Positions 1 through 5,970 of a DNA stretch of 8,290 bases are shown here, piece after piece. The translations under genes were made by a program, and so were the position numbers. The notes under the pieces were generated by a model that made no database searches, was not told where the DNA came from, and saw nothing but the letters and a program-made list of their open reading frames with translations. Numbering within the stretch: position 1 is the stretch's first letter; every line of letters begins with the position of its first letter. Source of the DNA: Gemmatimonadota bacterium (GTDB lineage Bacteria; Gemmatimonadota; Gemmatimonadetes; JACCXV01); the NCBI GenBank assembly GCA_013696835.1, contig JACCXV010000414.1, positions 1 through 8,290 on the forward strand. Reading direction: 5' to 3'.

Positions 1-1
1 C

Positions 2-328
2 ACGAATCCCGTCGCACTCAGGAACGTGCGGGGAATGCACGCCGGGGACCGCGTCGTCATCTATCATACGGGAAAGGAAAGGGCGGCCGTGGGGTGGGCA
101 CGGGTGGTGCGTGCGGCGTACCCGGATCCTGCGGCTGAAGCAAATCGGGTCGTTGTGGACATCGTGTCTGAAGACCGCCTGGACCGATCGGTGGCGCTTG
201 CCGCGTTGAAGGCCGCCTCCGAGTTCGCGGAAAGCCCGCTCGTCCGCCAGGGCAGGCTCAGCGTGGTGCCGCTCTCGGCGTCCCAGCTCGTCGCGCTGCA
301 GCGGATGTCGTCGGGCGGGAGCGAATGA
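2..328 (+). CDS. EVE-domain (PUA-like fold) protein, 5' end cut by the window
   Basis: Only the C-terminal ~108 codons are present; the frame is open from base 2 and ends at TGA 326-328. The visible part follows the EVE/THYN1-like fold in order: an N-P-V-A-L-R-N segment, then RGMHAGDRVVIYHTGKER (a strand and the Y-H motif), VGWARVVRAAYPDP, a V-V-V-D-I strand, and the closing R-L-S-V-V-P-L-S strand. The domain name comes from family resemblance. EVE domains are related to PUA and YTH modules and are thought to bind modified bases in RNA or DNA; the target here is unknown. A GTG at 26 could be read as a start, but it falls inside the conserved domain, so the true start is upstream of the window. 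The msrA gene follows 85 bases downstream on the same strand, and nothing shows whether they are co-transcribed. Confidence 0.8.
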   Translation, partial: TNPVALRNVRGMHAGDRVVIYHTGKERAAVGWARVVRAAYPDPAAEANRVVVDIVSEDRLDRSVALAALKAASEFAESPLVRQGRLSVVPLSASQLVALQRMSSGGSE

Positions 329-379
329 GGCGAGTCTGGTCCCGCCCCTGCCCCGCCGGCCGGTAGCCCACGGGCATGT

Positions 380-394
380 CAGAGGTAACCTCTG
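380..394. promoter_or_regulatory. Perfect 15-base palindrome upstream of msrA, possible operator
   Basis: CAGAGGT-A-ACCTCTG is a perfect inverted repeat with 7-base arms around one central base. It ends 4 bases before the GAGGAG ribosome binding site (399-404) of msrA. As DNA it could be an operator for a dimeric regulator; as RNA it could fold into a short stem with a UAA loop next to the ribosome binding site. No convincing -35/-10 pair is visible in the 85-base gap, so the regulatory role is inference. Confidence 0.4.
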
Positions 395-413
395 TTGCGA
401 GGAGAATGAATCG

Positions 414-896
414 ATGGCGAACTCGGAGAAGGCCACCTTCGGCGCCGGGTGCTTCTGGGGGGTGGAGGCGGCGTTCCGAAAGGTGGAAGGAGTGCTCTCG
501 ACGGCGGTCGGCTATCTCGGCGGGACCTACGAGAACCCGACCTACAAGGATGTGTGCTCGGGCCGCACGGGCCATGCAGAGGTCGTCGAGGTCACGTACG
601 ACCCCGCCCGCGCGGCGTACGAGGACCTGCTCGCCGTCTTCTGGGAGAATCACGATCCGACGACGCTGAACCGGCAGGGTCCCGACGTCGGAAGCCAGTA
701 CCGCACCGCGATCTTCGTCCACACGCCGGAGCAGGAGAGGGCTGCCACGGCTTCGAAGAAGGAGCTGGAAGGATCAGGGCGTTTTCGCAGGCCGATCGTC
801 ACCGAGATCACGCCGGCCTCGACGTTCTACATGGCCGAGGACTATCACCAGCAGTATCTGGAGAAGCGCGGCCTGGCGCAGTGCCACATCGGCTGA
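414..896 (+). CDS. msrA: Peptide-methionine (S)-S-oxide reductase MsrA
   Basis: This 160-residue enzyme reduces methionine-S-sulfoxide, free or in proteins, back to methionine, with thioredoxin as the usual electron donor; it is a cytosolic oxidative-damage repair enzyme. The signature GCFWG lies at residues 12-16 with catalytic Cys13, followed by the family's G-Y-x-G-G segment, the G-H-A-E-V-V-E-V motif, the N-R-Q-G-P-D-V-G-S-Q-Y-R block and the Y-H-Q-Q-Y-L segment. A C-terminal Cys157 (Q-C-H-I-G) is a plausible resolving cysteine. The length is typical of the short, single-domain form, with no MsrB fusion. The ATG at 414 is supported by GAGGAG at 399-404, 9 bases upstream. A palindrome precedes that site. 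The gene converges on the M48 protease gene, with 19 bases between the two stops. Confidence 0.97.
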   Translation: MANSEKATFGAGCFWGVEAAFRKVEGVLSTAVGYLGGTYENPTYKDVCSGRTGHAEVVEVTYDPARAAYEDLLAVFWENHDPTTLNRQGPDVGSQYRTAIFVHTPEQERAATASKKELEGSGRFRRPIVTEITPASTFYMAEDYHQQYLEKRGLAQCHIG

Positions 897-915
897 CCGC
901 CGACTCCCTCAGCCG
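890..915. terminator. Hairpin in the msrA/M48 convergent junction, terminator-like without a T-tract
   Basis: CGGCTGA (890-896) and TCAGCCG (909-915) form a perfect 7-base-pair stem around a 12-base loop. The left arm contains the msrA stop codon and the right arm abuts the M48 stop codon (916-918). A hairpin here would act on both strands, but neither side has a run of T, so it is not a canonical intrinsic terminator. The right arm can pair instead with CGGCTG at 929-934, giving a competing 6-base-pair stem. Confidence 0.35.
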
Positions 916-2208
916 CTAGCCCGCCCGCCGGCTGCGCCACTCCTCCGCCATGCGGATGCGCTCCAATGTCGTGGGGTGCGTCCAGAAAAGCCCCTTCCAC
1001 ACCGCGGGCGGATCGACCCACCCGAGGTTCACCACGCTGGACCTGCGCTCGTAGTCGATGAAGGTCTGCGCATCGCCGGTTAGCTCGAGCGCCACGCCAT
1101 CCGCCTCACGCTCCATGGCGCGCGAGATGGCATTCGAGACGGGGTCGGCCGCGAACAGCGACACCGAGAGCAGCAGCCAGAGCAGCGGGATGCCGAGGGG
1201 ATCCTCGGGTCCCTCGAGTCCCAGTCGGCGGACGCGCGCGAGACGTCCGTGCGCCGTCCAGAGGAACCAGCAGAGGAGCGGGATCGCGGCGATCGACAGC
1301 GCCAGACCCCGCACGATGTGTCCCCGCGACCAGTGGCCCAGCTCGTGGGCGAAGACCTGGCGCACCTCGGCCGGCGACGCGTTCTCCAGCAGGTTGTCCC
1401 ACAGAACGACCCGCTTCGTTCGGCCGAGACCGGTGAAATAGGCGTTCTCCCGCACGGTCTTGGCACTCGCCTCCATCACCAGGATGCGGTCCAGCAGGAT
1501 GCCCTCCGCGCGCGCCATCTCGGTCAGGTCCTTCCGCAGCTCGGGATCCCGGAGCGGCCGATAGCGGTTGAAGAGCGGATCGACCACGAGCGGGTAGGCG
1601 AAGGTCGCGGCCACGACCACCACGATCGCCACACCGGCCAGCGCCGCCCACCCGGCGCGCGGCATTCGCTGCCGCAGCTGGAAGTAGAGCACGGTCAGCA
1701 GCGAGAAGGCCGCGCCCCAGATTCCCAGGCCCTTGGCGGCGTCGCCCAGCCACCCCCCAAGGCTCTGATGCGAAAGCTCGTAGCGATGCTCCTGGAGATA
1801 GCCCGACGCGAACGCCACGGGCAGGACCGCCGCGAACGTGACGGCCAGTACCACCCACGCGAGGAAAAAGACGCGCGTGGCCGATGAGCGGGTAAACCTG
1901 CGGGTCAGTCGCTTCGAGACGGCCGGCAGGAGCGGACCGAGGAGCAGCATCGCGTAGGCGGCCCAGCGGATGGCCCGCGCGTTCAGCGCGTAGACGACCT
2001 TGCCGCGATTGTAAGCTTCGCTGCGGCGCAGGAACTCCGCATCGAAGTAGCGCTCGGCCGCGGGTCGGGTATCGCCTGAGCGCGCGGTCTTCTGACCGCC
2101 GCGCGGCGCGTTCTCGATTCGAGCCTCTCGCCCGGCGGCCATCGCCGCATGGGCGACGAGCCCCACGAGGAGCGGCGTCAGCGCGACGAGGGCGAATCGA
2201 AGCCTCAC
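916..2208 (-). CDS. M48 family (Ste24/CAAX-type) integral membrane zinc metalloprotease
   Basis: A 430-residue membrane protease. The catalytic zinc motif HELGH is at 288-292, and the third zinc ligand is expected to be Glu366 in E-R-E-A-D (366-370). A Peptidase_M48_N-like region precedes it, and the H-P-T-T-L-E-R-I segment (411-418) closes the domain as is usual in this family. Hydrophobic segments lie near residues 4-24, 82-100, 113-136, 162-177, 186-206, 299-317 and 336-354. The first resembles a signal peptide, with an A-M-A-A-G cleavage-like site. Eukaryotic Ste24 processes prenylated CAAX proteins; bacterial members usually act in membrane-protein quality control, which is inferred here. 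The start is GTG 2208, overlapping the pcm stop as GTGA, so translation is probably coupled. It is the last gene of the four-gene minus-strand cluster and meets msrA tail to tail. Confidence 0.93.
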   Translation of the reverse strand: MRLRFALVALTPLLVGLVAHAAMAAGREARIENAPRGGQKTARSGDTRPAAERYFDAEFLRRSEAYNRGKVVYALNARAIRWAAYAMLLLGPLLPAVSKRLTRRFTRSSATRVFFLAWVVLAVTFAAVLPVAFASGYLQEHRYELSHQSLGGWLGDAAKGLGIWGAAFSLLTVLYFQLRQRMPRAGWAALAGVAIVVVVAATFAYPLVVDPLFNRYRPLRDPELRKDLTEMARAEGILLDRILVMEASAKTVRENAYFTGLGRTKRVVLWDNLLENASPAEVRQVFAHELGHWSRGHIVRGLALSIAAIPLLCWFLWTAHGRLARVRRLGLEGPEDPLGIPLLWLLLSVSLFAADPVSNAISRAMEREADGVALELTGDAQTFIDYERRSSVVNLGWVDPPAVWKGLFWTHPTTLERIRMAEEWRSRRAG

Positions 2209-2951
2209 GGACGAGGGGGGTCCGGATCGGTTCCCATCCTCGGCAATTGGGGATCCGCGCTCTCGCCCGGCGATCCGGGATCCGCGCCCTTGCCCGGTGG
2301 CTCCGGATCCCCGCCCGTCATCGGCACGAAGCGCACCCCCATCAGGACCTCCTGCTCGAAGCGGGTGCCGTCGGCCGAGCGGCGGACGCGACGCAGCTCC
2401 TGCATCGATCCGCCCACCGGGATCACCATCCTGCCGCCGGGGGCGAGCTGGTCCAGGAGGGGCTGCGGAACTTCGGCGGGCGCGGCGGTGGCGATGATGC
2501 CGTCGAACGGGGCGGCCTCGGGCCAGCCACCTCGCCCGTCCCCGATCCGCACGTGCACCGCCTCGTATCCCTGCTCCTCGAGGATCCGCGTAGAGCGCCG
2601 TGCGAGCTCAGGCAGGATCTCGATGGAATGGACCTCCGCCCCAAGCTCGCAGAGCACGGCGGCCTGGTACCCCGACCCGAGGCCGATCTCGAGGACGCGG
2701 TCCCCGCGTGCGACCTCGAGGGCCTCGGTCATGTAGCCCACCATGTACGGCTGCGAGATGGTTTGATCCCTGCCGATCGGAAGCGGCCGATCGTCGTAGG
2801 CGAGGTCCAGGTACTCTTCGGGGACGAACACGTGGCGGGGGACGCGGCGCAGGGCGGCGAGCACGTCCTCGCGCGCGACTCCGCGGCGCCGGATCTGCTC
2901 GTCGACCATGCGCTGGCGCCGCAGCGCGAGCTCCTCCTCCCACCCCAGCAT
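2205..2951 (-). CDS. pcm: Protein-L-isoaspartate O-methyltransferase with a repeat tail
   Basis: The 248-residue product methylates L-isoaspartyl residues in aged proteins using S-adenosylmethionine, which starts their repair to aspartate. The family's order is intact: R-M-V-D-E-Q-I near residue 14, D-Q-T-I-S-Q-P-Y-M at 62-70, SAM motif I V-L-E-I-G-L-G-S-G-Y at 86-95, V-H-S-I-E at 107-111, G-D-G-R-G-G-W at 137-143 and V-R-F-V-P-M-T-G closing the domain at 206-213. A Thr is usual where motif I has Leu91. Residues 213-248 are an unusual Pro/Gly-rich tail of four 9-residue repeats. The frame is open far upstream, but that part overlaps the lipoprotein gene. ATG 2951, 7 bases past the lipoprotein stop, gives a family-like N-terminus; no strong ribosome binding site is seen, and Met15 is an alternative. 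The stop overlaps the GTG start of the protease gene. Confidence 0.95.
   Translation of the reverse strand: MLGWEEELALRRQRMVDEQIRRRGVAREDVLAALRRVPRHVFVPEEYLDLAYDDRPLPIGRDQTISQPYMVGYMTEALEVARGDRVLEIGLGSGYQAAVLCELGAEVHSIEILPELARRSTRILEEQGYEAVHVRIGDGRGGWPEAAPFDGIIATAAPAEVPQPLLDQLAPGGRMVIPVGGSMQELRRVRRSADGTRFEQEVLMGVRFVPMTGGDPEPPGKGADPGSPGESADPQLPRMGTDPDPPRP
2208..2315 (-). repeat. Four tandem 27-base repeats encoding the Pcm C-terminal tail
   Basis: GGATC[CG] recurs at 2224, 2251, 2278 and 2305, exactly 27 bases apart, so the array is in phase with nine codons. Translated, the four units are GGDPEPPGK, GADPGSPGE, SADPQLPRM and GTDPDPPRP, consensus G-x-D-P-x-x-P-x-x (Pcm residues 213-248). The D-P pair and the Pro at position 7 are kept in all four copies, while other positions have diverged. 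The array runs to the pcm stop codon. Confidence 0.85.
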
Positions 2952-2958
2952 GCCGAAA

Positions 2959-3450
2959 CTATCGCCGCTCGGCGATTCGCCTCGCAAGCTCGGCCAGCGG
3001 CTCGCGGTACGTCTCGCGGCCGCGCAACAGGGCCGCCGCGCGGTCGCGGTAGCCGGCCGCCTCGTCCCAGCGCCCCGCGTCGACCGCGATCTCGGCCAGG
3101 TAGTAGTACGCGACCCCGTTCGATCCGTCCAGCACGAGCGCCTGCTCGAACCGCTCCCGCGCCTCGCGGTCGCGGCCCGCGATCCAGTACCCCTTGCCCT
3201 CCTCGACCAGGCTCTCGGACGCGTGGCGCTTGGGAGACTCCGCGCCCGTATCCGTTCGCTCCGGAGTGCGAACATCCGCGGGTGCGGGCGGAGCCGCCGT
3301 GGCCGTGCGCTCTGTGCGCCTGCCGCCGCTCGCAGCCGGCGCTCCCGCGCGCGTCTCGGGCCGGCCATCCTTGTCGCGGAAGGCGCTGCAGCTCGTGAGG
3401 GCAGCGACGGCCAGGGCCGTCAACGAGGCCGTTCTCAGAAGATCCACCAC
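2959..3450 (-). CDS. Small TPR lipoprotein, candidate LpoP-like activator of PBP1B
   Basis: A 163-residue predicted lipoprotein. Residues 1-20 form a short signal peptide ending in the lipobox L-T-S-C with the lipidated Cys21; Ser at +2, rather than Asp, suggests sorting to the outer membrane. Residues 22-78 are Pro/Ala/Arg/Thr-rich and probably disordered. Residues ~81-145 hold about two tetratricopeptide repeats, seen as Y-W-I-A-G-R-D-R-E-A-R-E-R-F-E-Q-A-L then A-Y-Y-Y-L-A-E-I-A-V-D-A-G-R-W-D-E-A. Two adjacent GTG codons (3450, 3447) can start it; AGGAGGAGGA at 3454-3463 supports either, and I chose 3450. The open frame extends further upstream, but only as a shadow of the PBP gene. It overlaps that gene by 16 bases, so co-translation is likely. 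Architecture and position resemble Pseudomonas LpoP; a role as PBP activator is inference, and a generic TPR lipoprotein is the alternative. Confidence 0.87.
   Translation of the reverse strand: MVDLLRTASLTALAVAALTSCSAFRDKDGRPETRAGAPAASGGRRTERTATAAPPAPADVRTPERTDTGAESPKRHASESLVEEGKGYWIAGRDREARERFEQALVLDGSNGVAYYYLAEIAVDAGRWDEAAGYRDRAAALLRGRETYREPLAELARRIAERR
2961..2976 (-). other. Small hairpin at the lipoprotein/pcm junction
   Basis: Read on the minus strand, ATCGCC-GAGC-GGCGAT is a perfect 6-base-pair stem with a 4-base loop. It covers the last codons and the first base of the stop codon of the lipoprotein gene and ends 9 bases before the pcm ATG, where a ribosome binding site would lie. It might modulate pcm translation or mark an RNA processing point. 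Short GC-rich stems also arise by chance in such DNA. Confidence 0.3.
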
Positions 3451-5846
3451 CCGTCCTCCTCCTGTGGCGCAAGGTAGCCGTGCAGCGGGCACACCTCCGT
3501 CGGCTCCGTTCCGATGACGAAGGGCTCGTAGCGGACGACGGGGCAGTCTGGCGTGGAAAGATACCCTGAAGCGGGGTCGATCCCAACCAGGAGGATGTCC
3601 TCGGGCGCGTTGAACTCCGGCGCCACTCCGGGGGCATAGGCCAGCATGAAGCGGGTCCAGATCGGCAGGGCGGCCCGATCGCCCGTGAGCCCCACCGGTC
3701 GATTGCTGTCGAATCCCACCCACGTGAGCGCCAGCAGCTCCGGCGTGTAGCCCACGAACCATGTGTCCTTGTAGTCGCTGGTCGTGCCCGTCTTGCCTGC
3801 GGCGTGCTGGCTGTAGCCCATCCGGCGCGCGGGCGCGGCCGTCCCGCGCTCGAACGTTCCCTGCAGCAGCGAGTTCACCAGGTACGTGGCCTCGGCGTCC
3901 ACGACGCGCTTCATCTTGATCTCGCGCTTCTCGAGCGTGCGACCCTCCGAGTCCACGACCTGCACGATCGTCAGCGGCTCGGCGCGAATCCCGCCGTTCG
4001 CGAGCGTGGTGAACGCCGCCGCCATCTCGAGCGGCCGCACCTCGAAGGCCCCGAGCGCGAGGGACGGCAGGGCCTTGAGGGGGCTCGTGATGCCGACGGC
4101 GCGGGCGGTCGCGACGACGCGTTTGAGCCCCACCTGGAGCGCCAGGCGGGCGGTGGCGACGTTGTACGACTTCTCGAGAGCGGTGCGGAGGGTGACCGTG
4201 CCGTGGGTCTGCTTGTCGTAATTCTCCGGCGTCCAGTTGCGGCCGCCGCTGGTGAGCGTGAAGGGATCGTCACTGATGCCGGTGACGGTGGTGTAGCGGC
4301 CCCCCTCCGGAGTCTTCGACTGAAACGCGGTCAGGTAGACGAATGGCTTGAAGGTCGAGCCCGGCTGCCGGCGCGCCTGGGTGACGCGGTTGAACTGGGA
4401 GCGCCCGTAGTCGCGCCCACCCACGAGCGCCTTCACGTAGCCTGTCTGCGGATCGATCACCACGAAAGCGCCCTCGAGCTGTCCGGCGGTCTTCCGCAGC
4501 GATGGGTAGCCTTCCTCGAGGTGATCCAGCCCTTTCACGAGAGCCTCGCGCGCCTGCCGCTGGGCGCGCATGTCGAGCGTCGTGAAGATCCGCAGCCCCT
4601 CGGAGGTCAGCGCGTCCTGGCCGTACTGCTCCTCGAGCTGCTCCAGCACGAAGTCCACGAAGTAGGGAGCGGTGTTCAGCTCCGGTCGCCTGCCCCCCAC
4701 CTCGATCGGCTCCTTCCGTGCGGCGTCGTGTTCGGCGCGCGTGATGCGTTCCTGCTCCAGCATGAGCCGCAGTACGAGGTCCCGGCGGGCTTCCGCACGG
4801 GCGCCGTGCGTGTAGGGGTTGTAGAAGCCGGGGTTGCGGATGAGCCCTGCGAGCAGGGCGCACTCGCCGAGCGTCAGCTGGCCGACGTCCTTCGAGAAGT
4901 AGTACTTGGCGGCCTCCCCGACGCCGGCGATGGAGGAGGAGCCCTGCTGCCCCAGATAGATCTCGTTCAGGTAGGCCTCGAGGATGTCGCGCTTGCGGTA
5001 CTTGGCCTCGAGCACGAGCGCCATCTGCGCCTCCTTGAGCTTGCGCGAGAGCGTCCGCTCGTGGGTGAGGTAGTAGTTCTTGACGAGCTGCTGCGTCAGC
5101 GTGGAGCCGCCCTGCAGCTCCTCCCCGGGCTTGAGGTTGGCGAAGGCGGCGCCCGCTATGCGAACGGGATCCACGCCGCGGTGGGTGAAGAAGCGCTTGT
5201 CCTCGACCGCGAGGATCGCATCGGCCAGGTCGCGGGGCACCTGGCGCAGCGCCACGGGCGTGCGGTCCTCCATGTGCTCGTCGAAGATCGAGGCGATCAT
5301 CTCGGGCTCGAGGCGAGCCAGCGAGAGATCACGGCCGCTGCGCCCGTCGCGCATCGCGGTCACGCGGTTCCCGGCCAGCGAGAGCTCCAGCGGGAAGCCG
5401 CGGAAGGCTCCGTCGGGATAGTCGAACTCGTGCAGGTGGATCGTCAGCCGGTCGCGGCTGCGGCTGTACTGCCCCGGCCGCGGCGTGGCCGAGACGCGGC
5501 GGTAGCCCAGGCTCTCGAGCTTGATCGGGATCTCGGACCGGGCGAGGTTCAGCCCCGGGTAGATCGGTTCCACGTCGGAGTAGATGCGCGAAGGGATGTT
5601 CCACTTCCTCCCCTGCCACTTGGCCGTGATCTCGCGCTCCAGCGAGAGCGCGTAGACGGTCAGGAGGACCGCGAGGAGGCCGAGAGCCGCCAGGCCAACG
5701 ACGGCTCCCCGCCGCCATCGCCGGCCGCCTCTGGACCCGCGGGAGGTGGTGCTCCCGCCGCTGCCCGTGCTCCTCGTCCCCGAACGCGCGGGGGAGGGGT
5801 CGCCACGGGCGCCGCGCCGCGGTGGCCTGCCGGACCGAGGAGTCAT
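3435..5846 (-). CDS. mrcB: Bifunctional class A penicillin-binding protein, PBP1B type
   Basis: An 803-residue peptidoglycan synthase that polymerises lipid II and cross-links stem peptides at the outer face of the inner membrane. In order: a basic, Ser/Gly-rich cytoplasmic tail (1-46), one membrane segment (~47-69), a UB2H-like domain (~80-165, with R-P-G-Q-Y and F-D-Y-P-D as in E. coli PBP1B), a GT51 glycosyltransferase (~195-375; catalytic Glu215 in E-D-K-R-F-F, Glu272 in K-E-A-Q-M-A-L) and a transpeptidase (~455-735; S497-T-F-K500, S560-Y-N562, K685-T-G687). A C-terminal segment has Cys768 and Cys786, which could form a disulfide. All catalytic motifs are intact. ATG 5846 is chosen; an in-frame GTG at 5900 would add 18 residues, and neither has a clear ribosome binding site. 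It heads the minus-strand cluster and overlaps the lipoprotein gene by 16 bases. Confidence 0.95.
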   Translation of the reverse strand: MTPRSGRPPRRGARGDPSPARSGTRSTGSGGSTTSRGSRGGRRWRRGAVVGLAALGLLAVLLTVYALSLEREITAKWQGRKWNIPSRIYSDVEPIYPGLNLARSEIPIKLESLGYRRVSATPRPGQYSRSRDRLTIHLHEFDYPDGAFRGFPLELSLAGNRVTAMRDGRSGRDLSLARLEPEMIASIFDEHMEDRTPVALRQVPRDLADAILAVEDKRFFTHRGVDPVRIAGAAFANLKPGEELQGGSTLTQQLVKNYYLTHERTLSRKLKEAQMALVLEAKYRKRDILEAYLNEIYLGQQGSSSIAGVGEAAKYYFSKDVGQLTLGECALLAGLIRNPGFYNPYTHGARAEARRDLVLRLMLEQERITRAEHDAARKEPIEVGGRRPELNTAPYFVDFVLEQLEEQYGQDALTSEGLRIFTTLDMRAQRQAREALVKGLDHLEEGYPSLRKTAGQLEGAFVVIDPQTGYVKALVGGRDYGRSQFNRVTQARRQPGSTFKPFVYLTAFQSKTPEGGRYTTVTGISDDPFTLTSGGRNWTPENYDKQTHGTVTLRTALEKSYNVATARLALQVGLKRVVATARAVGITSPLKALPSLALGAFEVRPLEMAAAFTTLANGGIRAEPLTIVQVVDSEGRTLEKREIKMKRVVDAEATYLVNSLLQGTFERGTAAPARRMGYSQHAAGKTGTTSDYKDTWFVGYTPELLALTWVGFDSNRPVGLTGDRAALPIWTRFMLAYAPGVAPEFNAPEDILLVGIDPASGYLSTPDCPVVRYEPFVIGTEPTEVCPLHGYLAPQEEDGWWIF
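3454..3463 (-). promoter_or_regulatory. Strong ribosome binding site of the TPR lipoprotein gene
   Basis: The minus strand reads AGGAGGAGGA a few bases before tandem GTG start codons (3450 and 3447). The site lies inside the last codons of the PBP gene. It is the clearest Shine-Dalgarno match in the minus-strand cluster and decides the start of a gene whose open frame continues much further upstream. Confidence 0.75.
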
Positions 5847-5970
5847 GAACCGCCGGGTGTGTGGGAAGGAGAGCCGGGGGTCGCGAGGAGCGGCCGCCAC
5901 GAGGGACTCTTACTGCTCCAGGGCGACGAAAGTTGCAAGCCGTGCAGGCCACGCCCACTTTGCGGGGGCC
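5847..5970. promoter_or_regulatory. Divergent intergenic region between mrcB and the PLP-enzyme gene
   Basis: This 124-base gap must hold the promoters for both transcription units. On the minus strand, TTGCAA (5934-5939) followed about 20 bases on by TAAGAG is the best promoter-like pair for mrcB, but its spacing and -10 match are poor. I see no convincing promoter for the plus-strand pair. If mrcB starts at GTG 5900, the gap shrinks to 70 bases. Confidence 0.35.

Noticed and set aside
329..379. Short GC palindromes (such as GCCCACGGGC at 366-375) between the EVE gene and msrA
   Set aside because: Four-base arms in GC-rich DNA are expected by chance and no T-tract follows; not called a terminator.
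449..919. A plus-strand frame overlapping msrA in another phase
   Set aside because: Gly/Arg-rich translation without motifs; msrA in the other frame is unambiguous.
2247..3398. A 383-codon plus-strand open frame opposite pcm and the lipoprotein gene
   Set aside because: It is a composition shadow with no domain and no ribosome binding site; the minus-strand genes explain the sequence.
5847..5900. An upstream GTG start (5900) for mrcB
   Set aside because: It is in frame and would add 18 residues, but it has no ribosome binding site and extends only the unconserved cytoplasmic tail. ATG 5846 is preferred, without certainty.
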